A DNA stretch of 45,439 nt from an uncultured Clostridia bacterium. Its GTDB lineage: Bacteria > Bacillota > Clostridia > TANB77 > UBA1234. Every line of letters starts with the position of its first letter. Position 1 is the stretch's first letter. Positions 1 to 11,531 of this stretch are shown in pieces. The notes beneath the pieces are model-generated. The model worked only from the letters and a program-made list of their open reading frames with translations. It did no database searches and was not told the origin of the DNA. The stretch spans positions 1-45,439 of the forward strand of contig CANQBB010000008.1 of assembly GCA_947588905.1 (NCBI GenBank), given 5' to 3'. A program made the translations under genes and the position numbers.

Positions 1-2
1 TA

Positions 3-1079
3 GATGCTGAAGGTGAGTATGGAATAGTTGCAGAAAGCTTGGGCGGAATTAACGTTGTAATAAGCCCAAATTCAAAAACTATCATAAATATTTTTGATAT
101 TGAACCAGAAATAGTAAAAGATGAAATAACAGGTAAAGAAAGAACAGTACTAAATGTTGAAAATAAAGTTGAGGACGTAACAAACGTTTTGGTTACAATG
201 GCCCGTGGTAGTACAAGGTCAGATGAAGTTAATGAAATGACAAAACAGATTATTGCTGAAATTGTTGGAGAAGAATATCAAGCTAGAGGAATAAATGGAA
301 ATCCTAATAGCTTATATGATGATGATAATGTTGAGTTGGGAGTAAGACTTACAAGAAAGAAAAAAGAGCTTCCTACTATAGGAACTTGGTATAGAAGACT
401 TGAAAGAAAAGCTCAAGAAAATGATAATGTAGACTATCAATTCCACTTTAGTTATCTTTTAAAGGTTATGAAGCAATATGTTCGTGAGTATGATGGACAG
501 ATGGCATATTTTGATGGTCAATCAACATTCGAGCTTTTAGATGGTGCTCCATTTATAAACTTGGATATTTCACAACTTGAAGAGAGATTTGCAAGACCAC
601 TTGCACAACAGGTGTTACTATCTTGGATTTGGGAAAAGTATGTTAAGAAAAATAGTGAAGATAAAGCTAGAGCTAAAAAGAAAAGAGTGCTTGTCGATGA
701 GGCATGGATGTTACTTCCTTATCCAGAAGCAGTTGATTTCTTAAATACTATGGCCAGAAGAGCCAGAAAGAGAAATGTTTCTCTTGCAGTTATTTCACAG
801 AAATTCCAAGATTTCTATGAGAAAAAGGAAGCACAAGCTGTATTAACGTCTTCTGATACAAAACTATTCCTAGCACAGGATAAATCAGAGATTGAATATA
901 TAAAAGAAGTATTTAAACTTTCTGAAGGTGAAGCTTCGTATCTTCTAACATGTACTAGAGGAGAAGGCTTACTTAAAGTTGGTAATGATACAGCAATTCT
1001 TGAAATTAGACCTACACAAAGAGAGTTTAGTTTCATCGAAACAAATATAAACAAAATTGCAGAGCAAATGGATACATAA
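3..1079 (+). CDS. VirB4/TraC-like type IV secretion ATPase, 3' part (5' end outside window)
   Basis: Frame is open from nt 3 (DAEGEYGIVAESLGGINVVISPNS...). Walker B VLVDEAWMLL and MARRARKRNVSLAVISQKFQDF match the VirB4 family. Confidence 0.85.
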   Translation, partial: DAEGEYGIVAESLGGINVVISPNSKTIINIFDIEPEIVKDEITGKERTVLNVENKVEDVTNVLVTMARGSTRSDEVNEMTKQIIAEIVGEEYQARGINGNPNSLYDDDNVELGVRLTRKKKELPTIGTWYRRLERKAQENDNVDYQFHFSYLLKVMKQYVREYDGQMAYFDGQSTFELLDGAPFINLDISQLEERFARPLAQQVLLSWIWEKYVKKNSEDKARAKKKRVLVDEAWMLLPYPEAVDFLNTMARRARKRNVSLAVISQKFQDFYEKKEAQAVLTSSDTKLFLAQDKSEIEYIKEVFKLSEGEASYLLTCTRGEGLLKVGNDTAILEIRPTQREFSFIETNINKIAEQMDT

Positions 1080-1108
1080 TGATAATAAAATTTGGAGGGA
1101 GGTGCTAT

Positions 1109-2722
1109 ATGAAAAAAACATTTGCACAAATATTTCTTATATTGATAATTTTTCTTATGGCATCTTCTTATTGCTATGCAGCAATAAATTATGATTCTAT
1201 TGTCCAAAATGAAGATTATAGAATGGGAGCAAATGATATAGCAATAGTTAATTCAGGATTGCTTGATGGTAACAATTATTACTTTGTAGCTAATTTTAGT
1301 GGTGCAACTCAACTTAATTTATCAATTAATGGCGAAAGCATTAGTAAAAGTGTAGTTTTAGTTGAAAAAGGTAAAAATGGTAAATTGAAAGAGACAACAT
1401 TAGCAAAAAATGAAAACGGAGAGATTACATTTTCAAAAGATAATTTATATTATGTTTCTTTACCAGAAGCTAAAACTGGTGAAGTAGAATTTGTATTGGG
1501 TGATGGTTCATCAATTGATGATGCGGATGACAGCATATTAAATGATAGTGAAGAAGATGAGGTAGAGGAAGACGAAGAAGACGAATTTAAAAAGTATAGA
1601 ACCCAAAATCCTTTTGAGCAAATAATAACAGAATTTTTCTTATCAATGGGAGACTATGCTCAAGACTATTTATCACAAGTTTTAAAAGAAGAAATTACAA
1701 TAGATAAAATTGTTTATAATAAAGTACCAATGTTAAATGCCAATTTTTTTAATAATACTACTAATAGTGCAACATCTAATGCCTCAGATATTGTAAGGCA
1801 AGCTATAAATAAATGGTTTGAATTTTTTAAAGGTCTTGCTCTTGTAGTAATTTTGGTAGGTCTTGTTGCGGCTGGATTAAAAATGATACTTGGAACAGCT
1901 CAAGGAAAAGCTAGTGCATTTGAAATCTTGAAAAAGATAATTATGGGTGTAGCTTTAGTTTTTCTATTTCCATATGTTATGAGGTATGCATTTGATTTAA
2001 ATGAAGCTCTTATACAAAAAATATATAATAGTACTCATTCTGTAACAACATCTATCGGAGCATCAATTTCACCTATATCAGATTTCCAAGTAGATGAAAT
2101 AGAAGAAAGAAGTCCGCAATATGTTTCAAAACTTGGCTTGAGTGTTAGTGCTGGAAGTGAAGAAGCAACAAAAATGTATCTTAATAAGGTACAAACATAT
2201 GCTCAAACTGCAGATATGATGAGAATAATGCGTGCTTTTGCGGGGGTAACAGAAAGATTTATGTATGTTATATTATGGTATATTATGCTTGCACAAACAT
2301 ACATACTAGCAATTATATATATAAAACGTTATATAGTAATTGCATTTTTGACAGCAATATATCCATTAGTAATTGTTGGATATGTAACTGGAAATGTTTT
2401 TGGAGAAGATAAAAACAATGCATTTAATAAATGGTGTGGAAATTATTTTAAAAATATATTTTTACAATCAATACATGCAATTACATATGGAGTTATAAGT
2501 GGAATTATTATGGCACAACTCCAAGAAGCAATATCTCCTGAAAATGGAGGAATAAATAATTTGAATTGGCTTGTAATGATTATTGCGGTTTCATTCTTAT
2601 TCTCTGGAGAAAAAATATTGGCTAGATTATGGAGTGCATCTACAACAGCTGCAGACAGAGGTGGAATTAGAAATGCGCTTGGAAAAGCAAGAGGAATGTT
2701 AGGCAAAGTATTAGGAAGATAA
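1109..2722 (+). CDS. VirB6/TrbL-like polytopic membrane protein, paralog 1
   Basis: Start ATG at 1109 after GGAGGGAGGTG; signal peptide; acidic linker; TM block and FLQSIHA motif shared with the next four ORFs. Confidence 0.75.
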   Translation: MKKTFAQIFLILIIFLMASSYCYAAINYDSIVQNEDYRMGANDIAIVNSGLLDGNNYYFVANFSGATQLNLSINGESISKSVVLVEKGKNGKLKETTLAKNENGEITFSKDNLYYVSLPEAKTGEVEFVLGDGSSIDDADDSILNDSEEDEVEEDEEDEFKKYRTQNPFEQIITEFFLSMGDYAQDYLSQVLKEEITIDKIVYNKVPMLNANFFNNTTNSATSNASDIVRQAINKWFEFFKGLALVVILVGLVAAGLKMILGTAQGKASAFEILKKIIMGVALVFLFPYVMRYAFDLNEALIQKIYNSTHSVTTSIGASISPISDFQVDEIEERSPQYVSKLGLSVSAGSEEATKMYLNKVQTYAQTADMMRIMRAFAGVTERFMYVILWYIMLAQTYILAIIYIKRYIVIAFLTAIYPLVIVGYVTGNVFGEDKNNAFNKWCGNYFKNIFLQSIHAITYGVISGIIMAQLQEAISPENGGINNLNWLVMIIAVSFLFSGEKILARLWSASTTAADRGGIRNALGKARGMLGKVLGR

Positions 2723-2768
2723 ATTTGAAAACAATGTAATAAAAGATAGATTGAAAGGAGTGTTATGA

Positions 2769-5129
2769 ATGAAAAACAAAATTATAGTATCATTATATAT
2801 TTTTATATTCATAACACTATTTTTATGCCTTAATTGCACGAGTTTTGCCTCAGCAGAAGATGATGTGCTAAATGGCATAGCTGAAGCAGGAGTTACAAGA
2901 AATAGAGTAACTTCTGGAGGACAATATCTTGAAGATAATTATGTGGTTGAAATACCAGGTGGTACTCTATCTTCATATTATAGTGATGGCAAAATAGTTA
3001 TAGATGGAAAATCTTATAGAGTAGATGCAAGAATTGAAGTTGATGGTGAATATGTTTCAATTGCTAAAAATGGAACTACATTAAGTATGAATGAAGATGG
3101 TAATTATGAACTTCCACTTAGATTTCAAAATGCAGATAAAGATGGAAAAGTATATGAGGGTGTGGCTGGAAAAGGACAAGGAGATTCATTAGGGTATAAA
3201 ACTCAATATGTACTAGTACCAGAAGATGGTAGTGAAGAAATTGTTTTAGAAACAGATGATATGACATTATCAAAATCAAATAGTACAAAAAGTAGTGGCG
3301 CAACAACAGTTGGAGATGTAATTTGGGATGGTGTTATAAAAAATGATAACACTGTAATAGTAAAACTTTTAACTGAAACTTTATCCAAAATAGCTCTTCC
3401 TGTTGGTGATGCCTTTTTGCATATGCTTTCTTTGGCTGTTGGAGAAAAAGTTAGCATAGATGGAATTGTTTATGATGAAGTTGGAAAAGTTAATATAGAC
3501 TTTTTTGAGAAAAGTGGTACAGGCAATTCATTAAAAAAAATAATGAGTGATGTCGTAACAGATTGGTATAGAGTTTTTCAAGGAATTGCAGTTACTGCAT
3601 TACTAGCGATGCTTGTATTTATGGGAATAAGAATATTACTTGCAAGTACAGGAGAAAAAAAGGCAACATATAAAGGTATATTTGTGGCTTGGGTTACTGG
3701 GGTTGCAATACTTTTCCTTTTCCCATATGTTATGAAATATACAATTAAGCTAAATCATGCATTATGTACTTGGATAGGCAAGGAAGCTGCTCAATTTTAT
3801 GGTGGAGGAGGCTTAGCTCCAACAGAAGCAAGTAAAGAAGGAATATATACCATTGCAAGTAAATATGGAAAAGATGAATTTGTGGCATATATGACAGGAT
3901 TAGATACTAGTTCTTCAACTTTAATCACAGGTAATGGATTTGGAAACAATGCCATGATGAGAATTAGATATATTGCAGGAAAAACGTGGAATTTACCACT
4001 TACTGTTGTATATTTTATTTTAATAGGAGAACTTCTTGCTTTGCTAATAATATATTATAAACGTGTATTTATGTTAGCTTTTTTAATAACAATATTTCCT
4101 TTAGTAGCAGCTTTTTATCCAATAAATAAAATTGGAGCTGCAAGAATGAATTGTTTTGGAATATGGTTTAAAGAATTTTTAGTAAATGTTTTAGTACAAT
4201 CTTTCCATGCCGTAACTTATACAACTGTTACAATGATTGGTATAAATGCATATTTACAAACAGATAACTGGCTATTTATGATATTATCTATTTTATTCTT
4301 ATTTGAAGGGGAAAAAATAATAAGAGCAATATTTAATGCTAGATCAAGTATGAATACAATTGGAGATTTGGCAATGAGTGGAATGATGGCTTATGGTATT
4401 GCTAAAAGTATGAGTGGATTAGCAAAGGGAAAGGGCAAATCAAATGCTGATAATACTAGTTCTGCTGATCCAGCAAGTGTGGCAGAAAGAGATAGGAACA
4501 ATGCTACAGGTTTAGGAGGATCAACTGGTGCAAGTACAGTACCTGGAATAGTAGGAACTGGTACTGGGGGTGGCCCTGGTGCTGGGGGTGACTCTGGTGA
4601 AGTTAAATTGGGTAGAAATGTTCCTACTATTGGAAATATGGCCGATAACATAAGTGGAATAGTTGGTGATAGAGCTAATGGAAGTAGATTAGGAAAAGCT
4701 ATGAATTTGGCATCTAGAGGATTAGGAACTGCTGCAAGTGGATTAGCTCAAGCTACAGGAGGAGTATTAGGATATACATTTGGAATGGCACAAAAAGATA
4801 ATAAAACTGGTGCAGATGCTGCCGTCGCAGGAGGTATAACAGGACTAAATGCTGGTAAGCAACTAGGACAAGGTGTTAAAAGTGCGATTGGCGGAGTTGC
4901 TGGAAAAGTATCAATTGCGGCTGCAGGATATGCTGTAGCAAAAGATATTGAGAATGGGCAATATGATGGAGCATTAGGACTAAATGAGGCTGATAAAGTA
5001 GCAGATCAAGAAAAGCAAAAAGCATATAGAGAGATATATGCAAAAGTTGCTAGAAAAAGAGGTCGTGGCAATAAGACGGGAGCAGAAATATTGTTTATAA
5101 AAGAACAACTATCTCAAATGAAAAAATAA
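2769..5129 (+). CDS. VirB6/TrbL-like polytopic membrane protein, paralog 2, Gly-rich C-terminal region
   Basis: VSIDGIVYDEV, DWYRVFQGIAVTALLAMLVFMGIRILL, LVQSFHAVTYT, GEKIIRAIF are shared with the neighbouring paralogs. Confidence 0.75.
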   Translation: MKNKIIVSLYIFIFITLFLCLNCTSFASAEDDVLNGIAEAGVTRNRVTSGGQYLEDNYVVEIPGGTLSSYYSDGKIVIDGKSYRVDARIEVDGEYVSIAKNGTTLSMNEDGNYELPLRFQNADKDGKVYEGVAGKGQGDSLGYKTQYVLVPEDGSEEIVLETDDMTLSKSNSTKSSGATTVGDVIWDGVIKNDNTVIVKLLTETLSKIALPVGDAFLHMLSLAVGEKVSIDGIVYDEVGKVNIDFFEKSGTGNSLKKIMSDVVTDWYRVFQGIAVTALLAMLVFMGIRILLASTGEKKATYKGIFVAWVTGVAILFLFPYVMKYTIKLNHALCTWIGKEAAQFYGGGGLAPTEASKEGIYTIASKYGKDEFVAYMTGLDTSSSTLITGNGFGNNAMMRIRYIAGKTWNLPLTVVYFILIGELLALLIIYYKRVFMLAFLITIFPLVAAFYPINKIGAARMNCFGIWFKEFLVNVLVQSFHAVTYTTVTMIGINAYLQTDNWLFMILSILFLFEGEKIIRAIFNARSSMNTIGDLAMSGMMAYGIAKSMSGLAKGKGKSNADNTSSADPASVAERDRNNATGLGGSTGASTVPGIVGTGTGGGPGAGGDSGEVKLGRNVPTIGNMADNISGIVGDRANGSRLGKAMNLASRGLGTAASGLAQATGGVLGYTFGMAQKDNKTGADAAVAGGITGLNAGKQLGQGVKSAIGGVAGKVSIAAAGYAVAKDIENGQYDGALGLNEADKVADQEKQKAYREIYAKVARKRGRGNKTGAEILFIKEQLSQMKK

Positions 5130-5164
5130 AGTGTTGTGGAAAGTATGAAAAAGAGGTGAGAATA

Positions 5165-7912
5165 GTGAGTAAAGTTAATAAAGTAAAAATAGGATTAGTG
5201 ATTTTATTCATTATTCTACTTGTTTCATATACTTTTGTTAAGAGTACAAAGGCTACTGAAAACAATGAAACTGTTGAAATAGAAGAAGATTCAACAGCCA
5301 ATGGTGGAGGTATGGAAGATAATCCGTTTATAATTGACGGAAAAACGACTGTAACATATACTGCACTTCCTTTTTATTTTCAAGTTACATCGGAAGGCTC
5401 ATATGAAATAGAACATGATGTTGGAAATCAAAAAGTTACATTTACACCTGTAAAAAGTCAATCAATAAATTCTGATGGAACAACTAGTATAAAGGTTGTT
5501 TATGATAGAGTTGGATACTCAAGCTTAGACAATTATCAACTTGGAGTTACACCTGAAGATGGCGGAGATTCGGCACAAGCACCTGTACATAGTATTGAAG
5601 AAGTATCATATTATTATTCATGGTTGGGATTAACAGATCCTGGAGATTATATGGGTGATAATGTAGAAGAGTCATCTGATGGAGGCTATAGTATAGTTTC
5701 AAGACATGTAAAATTATATAATGTAAAAAATGAAAGCTCAAGTAGTTCAGCATATGCAGGTAGAAGTAATTTATATTATTTTGCTACTTCAAAAAATAAA
5801 AACAATGTAAAAAATTTATTTACACCATTATTGTATGTGGATGATGATAACAATGGAGAATGGATAACATTAAAAAATACATCATATTTATCAGAAGATA
5901 TGCCAGATTATGAAAAGGATAAATATAAGCAAACAGTAACAATACCATCTTCAAGTAATTCACTTGTACCTTCTTCTGAGGCTGCAGTTATTATGTATAG
6001 GTTTAATGGAAATGATACTGCATTAGATACAGAAAATGTTAGTACAATAGAGCGTATTTTGACATATATAGCAACAACTATAGGAGATGTGTTATTGAGT
6101 GCTATTCAATCCATATTAGGGGAAGATTTATCAATAACATCATTAGTGTTTAATCAATATGAAAATACTAAAATAGATTTTTATAATCAAGGTTCATCAG
6201 GAATAAGTCAAGTAGTAAAGAATGTTGTAAACAACTGGTTTAATATATTTATTTCAATAACATATGTAGGTTATATAATAATACTTATATATATAGGAAT
6301 AAAAGCAATCATGAGTGCGGGAACAGAAAAACAAAGCAAGATAAAATCATATTTTGGAAATTGGGTAATGGGGCTTTTAATATTAACAATCTTTCCAACA
6401 GTTGGAATTAGACTAATAGTACAGATGAATGAAGCTTTTGTAAAATATATGAGCAAAGGAAGAGGCGAAATAAAATCATATTATAATTATTATGAAGAAG
6501 ACAAGAAAAATGATATATTAGGTTCAGATAGTGCAACAATATCAATAGAAGAATTACTTGGACTAAAACAAAGTAAAGAACAAGAATTAGCTGGAACAAG
6601 GTCAGAGATAGAAAAAATAGTTTCCAATCTTTCTGATAAAGTTATTTCAAGGATAGAAGCTAGAGGAGAATCGTTAACTGATAGTGAAAAAGAAATGATA
6701 AAAAAACTTATAAATGGTGTATATTATAATCTTAAGAATACTAGTAGAGGTGAAACTATTGATGAAAGCGATATAACTTCTGCTATTGCAGTTGCACAGG
6801 ATTCATTAAGATGGCAAGAAAATGTTTCTATAAGAGGAGAAGTATCAAACATAATAGGAAGTGCAGAGATGAAAGAACTTATGAGAAATGAATTTCAAGA
6901 AGCTATAGAATTAGAAGGAGAACTTGATTACCTTAATGAAAGAATTGAAGTTGCAAAGACAGACTTTATGGGAATAATGAGAGGATATGCAGGACATTAT
7001 CATAGACTTATTTATGCGGTATTATGGTGGGTACTGTTATTCCAATTTATAGGTTTGATATTTTTGTATTTTAAAAGAGTGTTTGTTATAGCGATACTTA
7101 TAGCTGTATTCCCAATTATAATGTTATTCTATTGTATAGATAAAATGTCAGATGGTGCAGCACAAACTTTAAGATTATGGGTTAAAGAATTATTGGCAAA
7201 TATATTTGTACAATCTGTGCATGCAGTAATATATACTATATTGATAGAAATGGGAATGAATATATATAATGCGGACACAACAAACTGGATATTCTTTGTA
7301 GCTGCGATGTTACTTTTATTACCAGCAGAAACCATAATGAAAGAAATATTTGATTTAAATGGCTCAACAGTAAGACAAGTTGGAGGAATGCTTGGAAAAG
7401 CAGCATTGTTAACGAGTGCAACACTTGGTTTTGCAAAAGCAGCAAAAGGTGGAAATGACAGGTCGATACAAGAAAAAAGAGAAGCAAGATTTAATAAATT
7501 ACAAAATAAACAAAATAGAGCAGATATGAAAGCAGAAAAAAGACAAGCAAATGAGTTAAGAAAAAATCCAGGAAATTTAAATGAAGATGGAAGTGTGAAA
7601 TTAACAGGAGTGAGAGCAGCAAGAGAAAAATTATATCATGCAGGAACAAATGTAAGACAGTTTAAAAATGATGTTGCAAATAATAAAGGAGTAAGAGCTG
7701 CAGTAGGAGTAGCAAGAGAGGTTAAAAATGTGGCAGCAATATCGGCAGGTATTGCATATGGTTTAGCTGGTGGAGATGCTGAATCAATGATGCAAGGATC
7801 TCAAATTGCTGCAGGATTAACAGGCAAAACAGAAAATGTAAAGAAATCTGAAAAGAAAGATGTAAAACATGAGTTAAAGGCAGCATATGACAGAAAAAAG
7901 AAGAACAGTTAA
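5165..7912 (+). CDS. VirB6/TrbL-like polytopic membrane protein, paralog 3
   Basis: LSITSLVFNQY, IILIYIGIKAIMSAGTEKQSK, FVQSVHAVIYT; GTG start chosen from RBS GAGGTG (ORF track starts at 5156). Confidence 0.7.
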   Translation: MSKVNKVKIGLVILFIILLVSYTFVKSTKATENNETVEIEEDSTANGGGMEDNPFIIDGKTTVTYTALPFYFQVTSEGSYEIEHDVGNQKVTFTPVKSQSINSDGTTSIKVVYDRVGYSSLDNYQLGVTPEDGGDSAQAPVHSIEEVSYYYSWLGLTDPGDYMGDNVEESSDGGYSIVSRHVKLYNVKNESSSSSAYAGRSNLYYFATSKNKNNVKNLFTPLLYVDDDNNGEWITLKNTSYLSEDMPDYEKDKYKQTVTIPSSSNSLVPSSEAAVIMYRFNGNDTALDTENVSTIERILTYIATTIGDVLLSAIQSILGEDLSITSLVFNQYENTKIDFYNQGSSGISQVVKNVVNNWFNIFISITYVGYIIILIYIGIKAIMSAGTEKQSKIKSYFGNWVMGLLILTIFPTVGIRLIVQMNEAFVKYMSKGRGEIKSYYNYYEEDKKNDILGSDSATISIEELLGLKQSKEQELAGTRSEIEKIVSNLSDKVISRIEARGESLTDSEKEMIKKLINGVYYNLKNTSRGETIDESDITSAIAVAQDSLRWQENVSIRGEVSNIIGSAEMKELMRNEFQEAIELEGELDYLNERIEVAKTDFMGIMRGYAGHYHRLIYAVLWWVLLFQFIGLIFLYFKRVFVIAILIAVFPIIMLFYCIDKMSDGAAQTLRLWVKELLANIFVQSVHAVIYTILIEMGMNIYNADTTNWIFFVAAMLLLLPAETIMKEIFDLNGSTVRQVGGMLGKAALLTSATLGFAKAAKGGNDRSIQEKREARFNKLQNKQNRADMKAEKRQANELRKNPGNLNEDGSVKLTGVRAAREKLYHAGTNVRQFKNDVANNKGVRAAVGVAREVKNVAAISAGIAYGLAGGDAESMMQGSQIAAGLTGKTENVKKSEKKDVKHELKAAYDRKKKNS

Positions 7913-7930
7913 TGAAAGGAGGCAAATAAT

Positions 7931-10900
7931 ATGAAAAAAATAATTAGTATTGCAATGATATTTCTAGTAATATTATTTGCCAATACAACTTTTGCAGAAT
8001 CAGATCAAGAGATAGTAGAGGAAATCTTAAATAGTGCAGAAATAACTATTGAACAAGGTACAATAAGTAGTAATGGAACATCTCGAGCATTTAGTGCACC
8101 TAAAATGGTAATTACAGCAGAAACAATTAAGAGTGTAGAAGAAAAATATAATGTAGATGTTTCTATTAAAGATGGAAAAATATATATAGGAGAAAATAGT
8201 TATCCTATTACAATAGAATCTCCTTCAGGTAGAGAACTTGTTTCGGATCAACAAGATGGATTTATAAAATATACTGAACACATTACTGTTGGAATGGCTA
8301 CCGAAATTAACATGGAAAATAAACCTGATTTAAATGCAACATATAAAGAAGGTAATGATGTAGAAATAACTTTTTATGGATATGCAGCAACTGATTGCGA
8401 TGAAAGTGAAGGCGGATATAATAATTATTATGGTAATCCTAATGGCGTTGATGTAAATGTTAGAGTAACTGATAATTCTGGTAATGTTATAAGTACAAGA
8501 GGAGGTAAAACAGAAGGCAGTAACAATCCAATAAATGAGGTAAATATTGATAATGGATCTTCTAGTTCATTAAATTTATCAGATGAAAATACATATGAAG
8601 ATGAAAATGGAAATAAGAGGTTTATGCTACAGATACCTGAAGGTGGAGAAGGCGCTTATGTTTTTCAAATTATAGGTGCAGATGGAGTACCAATACCAAT
8701 ACAAAATGGAATGATTTTTGATGCTAATGGAAATCCTGTATATGTTCAATATGCAGAAGGAGACGTATTTTCTGGGGTTTTGAGTTCGGGATATTATTAT
8801 ATTGTATTACCTGAAGGTGCTACTGTTGTAGAAACAAAGCGTATGAGTGATAGTACAGATCATAACCAAACACAACTTGCAGGTATGACAACTAGCGATG
8901 AATTTACAACTGGAGAATCAGGAGATTTTCTTACTGACTTTTTTGAAAAAGTATTTTTCTACTTTATTATGGCAATTGGAAAGATGCTACAAGGTTTAAT
9001 ATCTATTATAGCTGGAGAAAGTCTTTCAATAGATAAATTAGTATTTGATGATTATGCATATACATCATTATCATTTTTTAGAAATGATTTAGGACGATTA
9101 GTAAGTAATCCATATTTGGAAGGTGCTGTTGATCCATTAAACTTTTTATTTAATTTATTTACTAATATTTCATTAGTAGCATATTTAGTAATTCTAGTAT
9201 ATATGGGAATTAGAGTATTGCTTATTTCTACTGCTGAGAAGAAAGCTAAATATAAAGAAATGGTTGCAGATTGGGTAAAAGGAGTTGCTATTTTACTTTT
9301 ATTTCCTTTTGTAATCAGATATGCAATTTTATTAAATCATGCTTTTGTTAAATATATTCAAAGTAATTTAGGAAATGGTTTATCACAATATTCAGCTGTA
9401 ATTCCAAGTAAAACTGGTTCACTTGCTTCAGTTGAAGTAGATATGGATGAATTAAAGAATGAAAATGGTTCAAGTAGTTCTGGAAGTTATATGGATGACA
9501 TGTATAATTTGGCAACAAAGAATAAGCGTATAACATATGCTCTTTGCTGGTTAATAATGCTTATTCAAGTAATACAATTTTTAATTGTTTATTTAAAAAG
9601 ATTGATAAAAATAATGTTTTTAATAGTAATTTTCCCATTTACTGCATTATCTTATGCAATAGATAAAATAGGAGATGGAAGATCGCAAGCATTTAATAAT
9701 TGGTGTAAAGAATTTGTGCTTGAAGTATTTATCCAAAGTTTTCATGCTATGAACTATGTATTAGTAATGGGAATAGTGTTTGGATTGTTAGGTGGCAGTG
9801 GAAAAGGAAATTGGTTTTTGGCTATTATAGGAATAACATATGTTGCAAAAGGTGGAGATATTCTTAGAGGTTTATTTGCTCAAATGTCTGGCGGAGGTGC
9901 TGGAGGCCCAATGAGTGTGGCTGGAAGCTTATTAAAAACCAGAATGGTAATGGATGCGGTTAAAGGAATAAGAAGTACTGCATCGAGAATGGTTGGTTCA
10001 GATAGTATGTTAGGTAAAGGAGTAAGCCATCTAAACCAAGCTTATGATACACATTTAGCTGGAATAACTGCTCAAAGACAAGCAGAAGCAAGAGATGCTG
10101 TTAAAAAGTATAATGCTGACACAGCTAAATGGGATAAGAGTACAGCAAGATTTAGAGGTGAAGAGGCTGCTAAAAAACTTCTTAATGATGGGGAACATAT
10201 GCCTGCTATAGAATTTATGGATAGTATAAGTAAGCTTAATAACCTAGATGATGAAGATAGAAATTTTGTACTTGATCAACTTAATGAAAATGATAGAAAA
10301 CAAATTGGTGAATTACTTACTCATGCTGCTGCAGCACAATTATTAAAAAAACCAGGAGCTACAAACTTTGATATACATACAAGTGTAAATATACTTATAA
10401 ATGATAAAACAAGAGGTGGTAATAGTTTAATAGATAGGTATGATAATAAAATATCTGCTGTTAATAAGGTTCCGGATATTAAAGAATTAAGAAAAATGAG
10501 AGTTGAATCAAGTATACAAGTAGATGATGAGAAAGCTAGAAATAGAGACTCTAAAAATGTTGCATTACCAGATAATAAGTCTGGAAGAGTAATGATGGCT
10601 TTGAATAGAATTAGTAATGCTCATAAAGGAGAATATACTCTAGATGAAATACAAGAAGCAGTAGATGTTGTTGAAAATGCAAAAAGAGAAGCAGATGAAC
10701 AAGGAGAAGAACGTATTTCTAGAATGATTGATAATGCAGAGAAAAATAGGGGTTATAGTTTGGAAGAATTCAAAACAAATCTTGCAGTGCAACAAATAAA
10801 TCATTCAGGGAATTTAGATATATCTAGGAGTAAAAGTGATCAAGATAAACTTGATAGAGCAATTAGGCAAGTTAAAGAAGCAAGTAGAGATGAAAATATG

Positions 10901-11512
10901 CATCATATTATAAAGAATTTGCGTACTGATGTAAATAATTTACAAGAGGGATATTTACCAGATTTAAGAGATGAAGCAAGACCTTCAGAAAATGTTCAAG
11001 ATAGTCTTTATTCTTCAGTAAATGATGATGAACATACACAGTATCTATATAACAAAGCTGATGAACTTAGAAAGCAAGCAAGAAGAGAAGCTGCTTTGGG
11101 AACAATCAGAACTGCAGCAGGTGCAGTAGCTACAGCTACAAAAATTGGAGTTGGAACTGCAACAGCTGGAACACTAGTTGGAGCAGCTGGAAAAAGTGAT
11201 GTTATAGAACAGATTGCTGTTGCTGGTCCTGTTGGCTTTAATTTGGGAACTGGTGCAGTAGATAAAATTGGTCAAGCTGCTTCTACTGTTTCAAGTACAG
11301 CTGGAGATGTAGTTGACACAGTTAGAACAATAGCTGGAAGACCAGCTCCAGCAAAAGAAAAGATAGATTTAAAAACAAATCTTGAATCTATGGATATAAA
11401 TAGAAAATATTACGATCAAAAAGCTGCAACTCAAGATGCAAATCGAAGAGTTGCCGATGCAGAAAAGGAAAGAGAAAGACTATTAAGAGAATTGAGAAAT
11501 AGGAGAAAATAA
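7931..11512 (+). CDS. VirB6/TrbL-like polytopic membrane protein, paralog 4, long charged C-terminal extension
   Basis: LSIDKLVFDDY, LVYMGIRVLLISTAEKKAKYKE, FIQSFHAMNYV; RBS AAAGGAGG. Confidence 0.75.
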   Translation: MKKIISIAMIFLVILFANTTFAESDQEIVEEILNSAEITIEQGTISSNGTSRAFSAPKMVITAETIKSVEEKYNVDVSIKDGKIYIGENSYPITIESPSGRELVSDQQDGFIKYTEHITVGMATEINMENKPDLNATYKEGNDVEITFYGYAATDCDESEGGYNNYYGNPNGVDVNVRVTDNSGNVISTRGGKTEGSNNPINEVNIDNGSSSSLNLSDENTYEDENGNKRFMLQIPEGGEGAYVFQIIGADGVPIPIQNGMIFDANGNPVYVQYAEGDVFSGVLSSGYYYIVLPEGATVVETKRMSDSTDHNQTQLAGMTTSDEFTTGESGDFLTDFFEKVFFYFIMAIGKMLQGLISIIAGESLSIDKLVFDDYAYTSLSFFRNDLGRLVSNPYLEGAVDPLNFLFNLFTNISLVAYLVILVYMGIRVLLISTAEKKAKYKEMVADWVKGVAILLLFPFVIRYAILLNHAFVKYIQSNLGNGLSQYSAVIPSKTGSLASVEVDMDELKNENGSSSSGSYMDDMYNLATKNKRITYALCWLIMLIQVIQFLIVYLKRLIKIMFLIVIFPFTALSYAIDKIGDGRSQAFNNWCKEFVLEVFIQSFHAMNYVLVMGIVFGLLGGSGKGNWFLAIIGITYVAKGGDILRGLFAQMSGGGAGGPMSVAGSLLKTRMVMDAVKGIRSTASRMVGSDSMLGKGVSHLNQAYDTHLAGITAQRQAEARDAVKKYNADTAKWDKSTARFRGEEAAKKLLNDGEHMPAIEFMDSISKLNNLDDEDRNFVLDQLNENDRKQIGELLTHAAAAQLLKKPGATNFDIHTSVNILINDKTRGGNSLIDRYDNKISAVNKVPDIKELRKMRVESSIQVDDEKARNRDSKNVALPDNKSGRVMMALNRISNAHKGEYTLDEIQEAVDVVENAKREADEQGEERISRMIDNAEKNRGYSLEEFKTNLAVQQINHSGNLDISRSKSDQDKLDRAIRQVKEASRDENMHHIIKNLRTDVNNLQEGYLPDLRDEARPSENVQDSLYSSVNDDEHTQYLYNKADELRKQARREAALGTIRTAAGAVATATKIGVGTATAGTLVGAAGKSDVIEQIAVAGPVGFNLGTGAVDKIGQAASTVSSTAGDVVDTVRTIAGRPAPAKEKIDLKTNLESMDINRKYYDQKAATQDANRRVADAEKERERLLRELRNRRK

Positions 11513-11531
11513 GAAGGAGGCAAATAATATT

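Noticed and set aside
4391-4651. Pro-rich minus-strand ORF (86 aa)
   Set aside because: Antisense of the Gly-rich segment of VirB6 paralog 2; compositional artefact.
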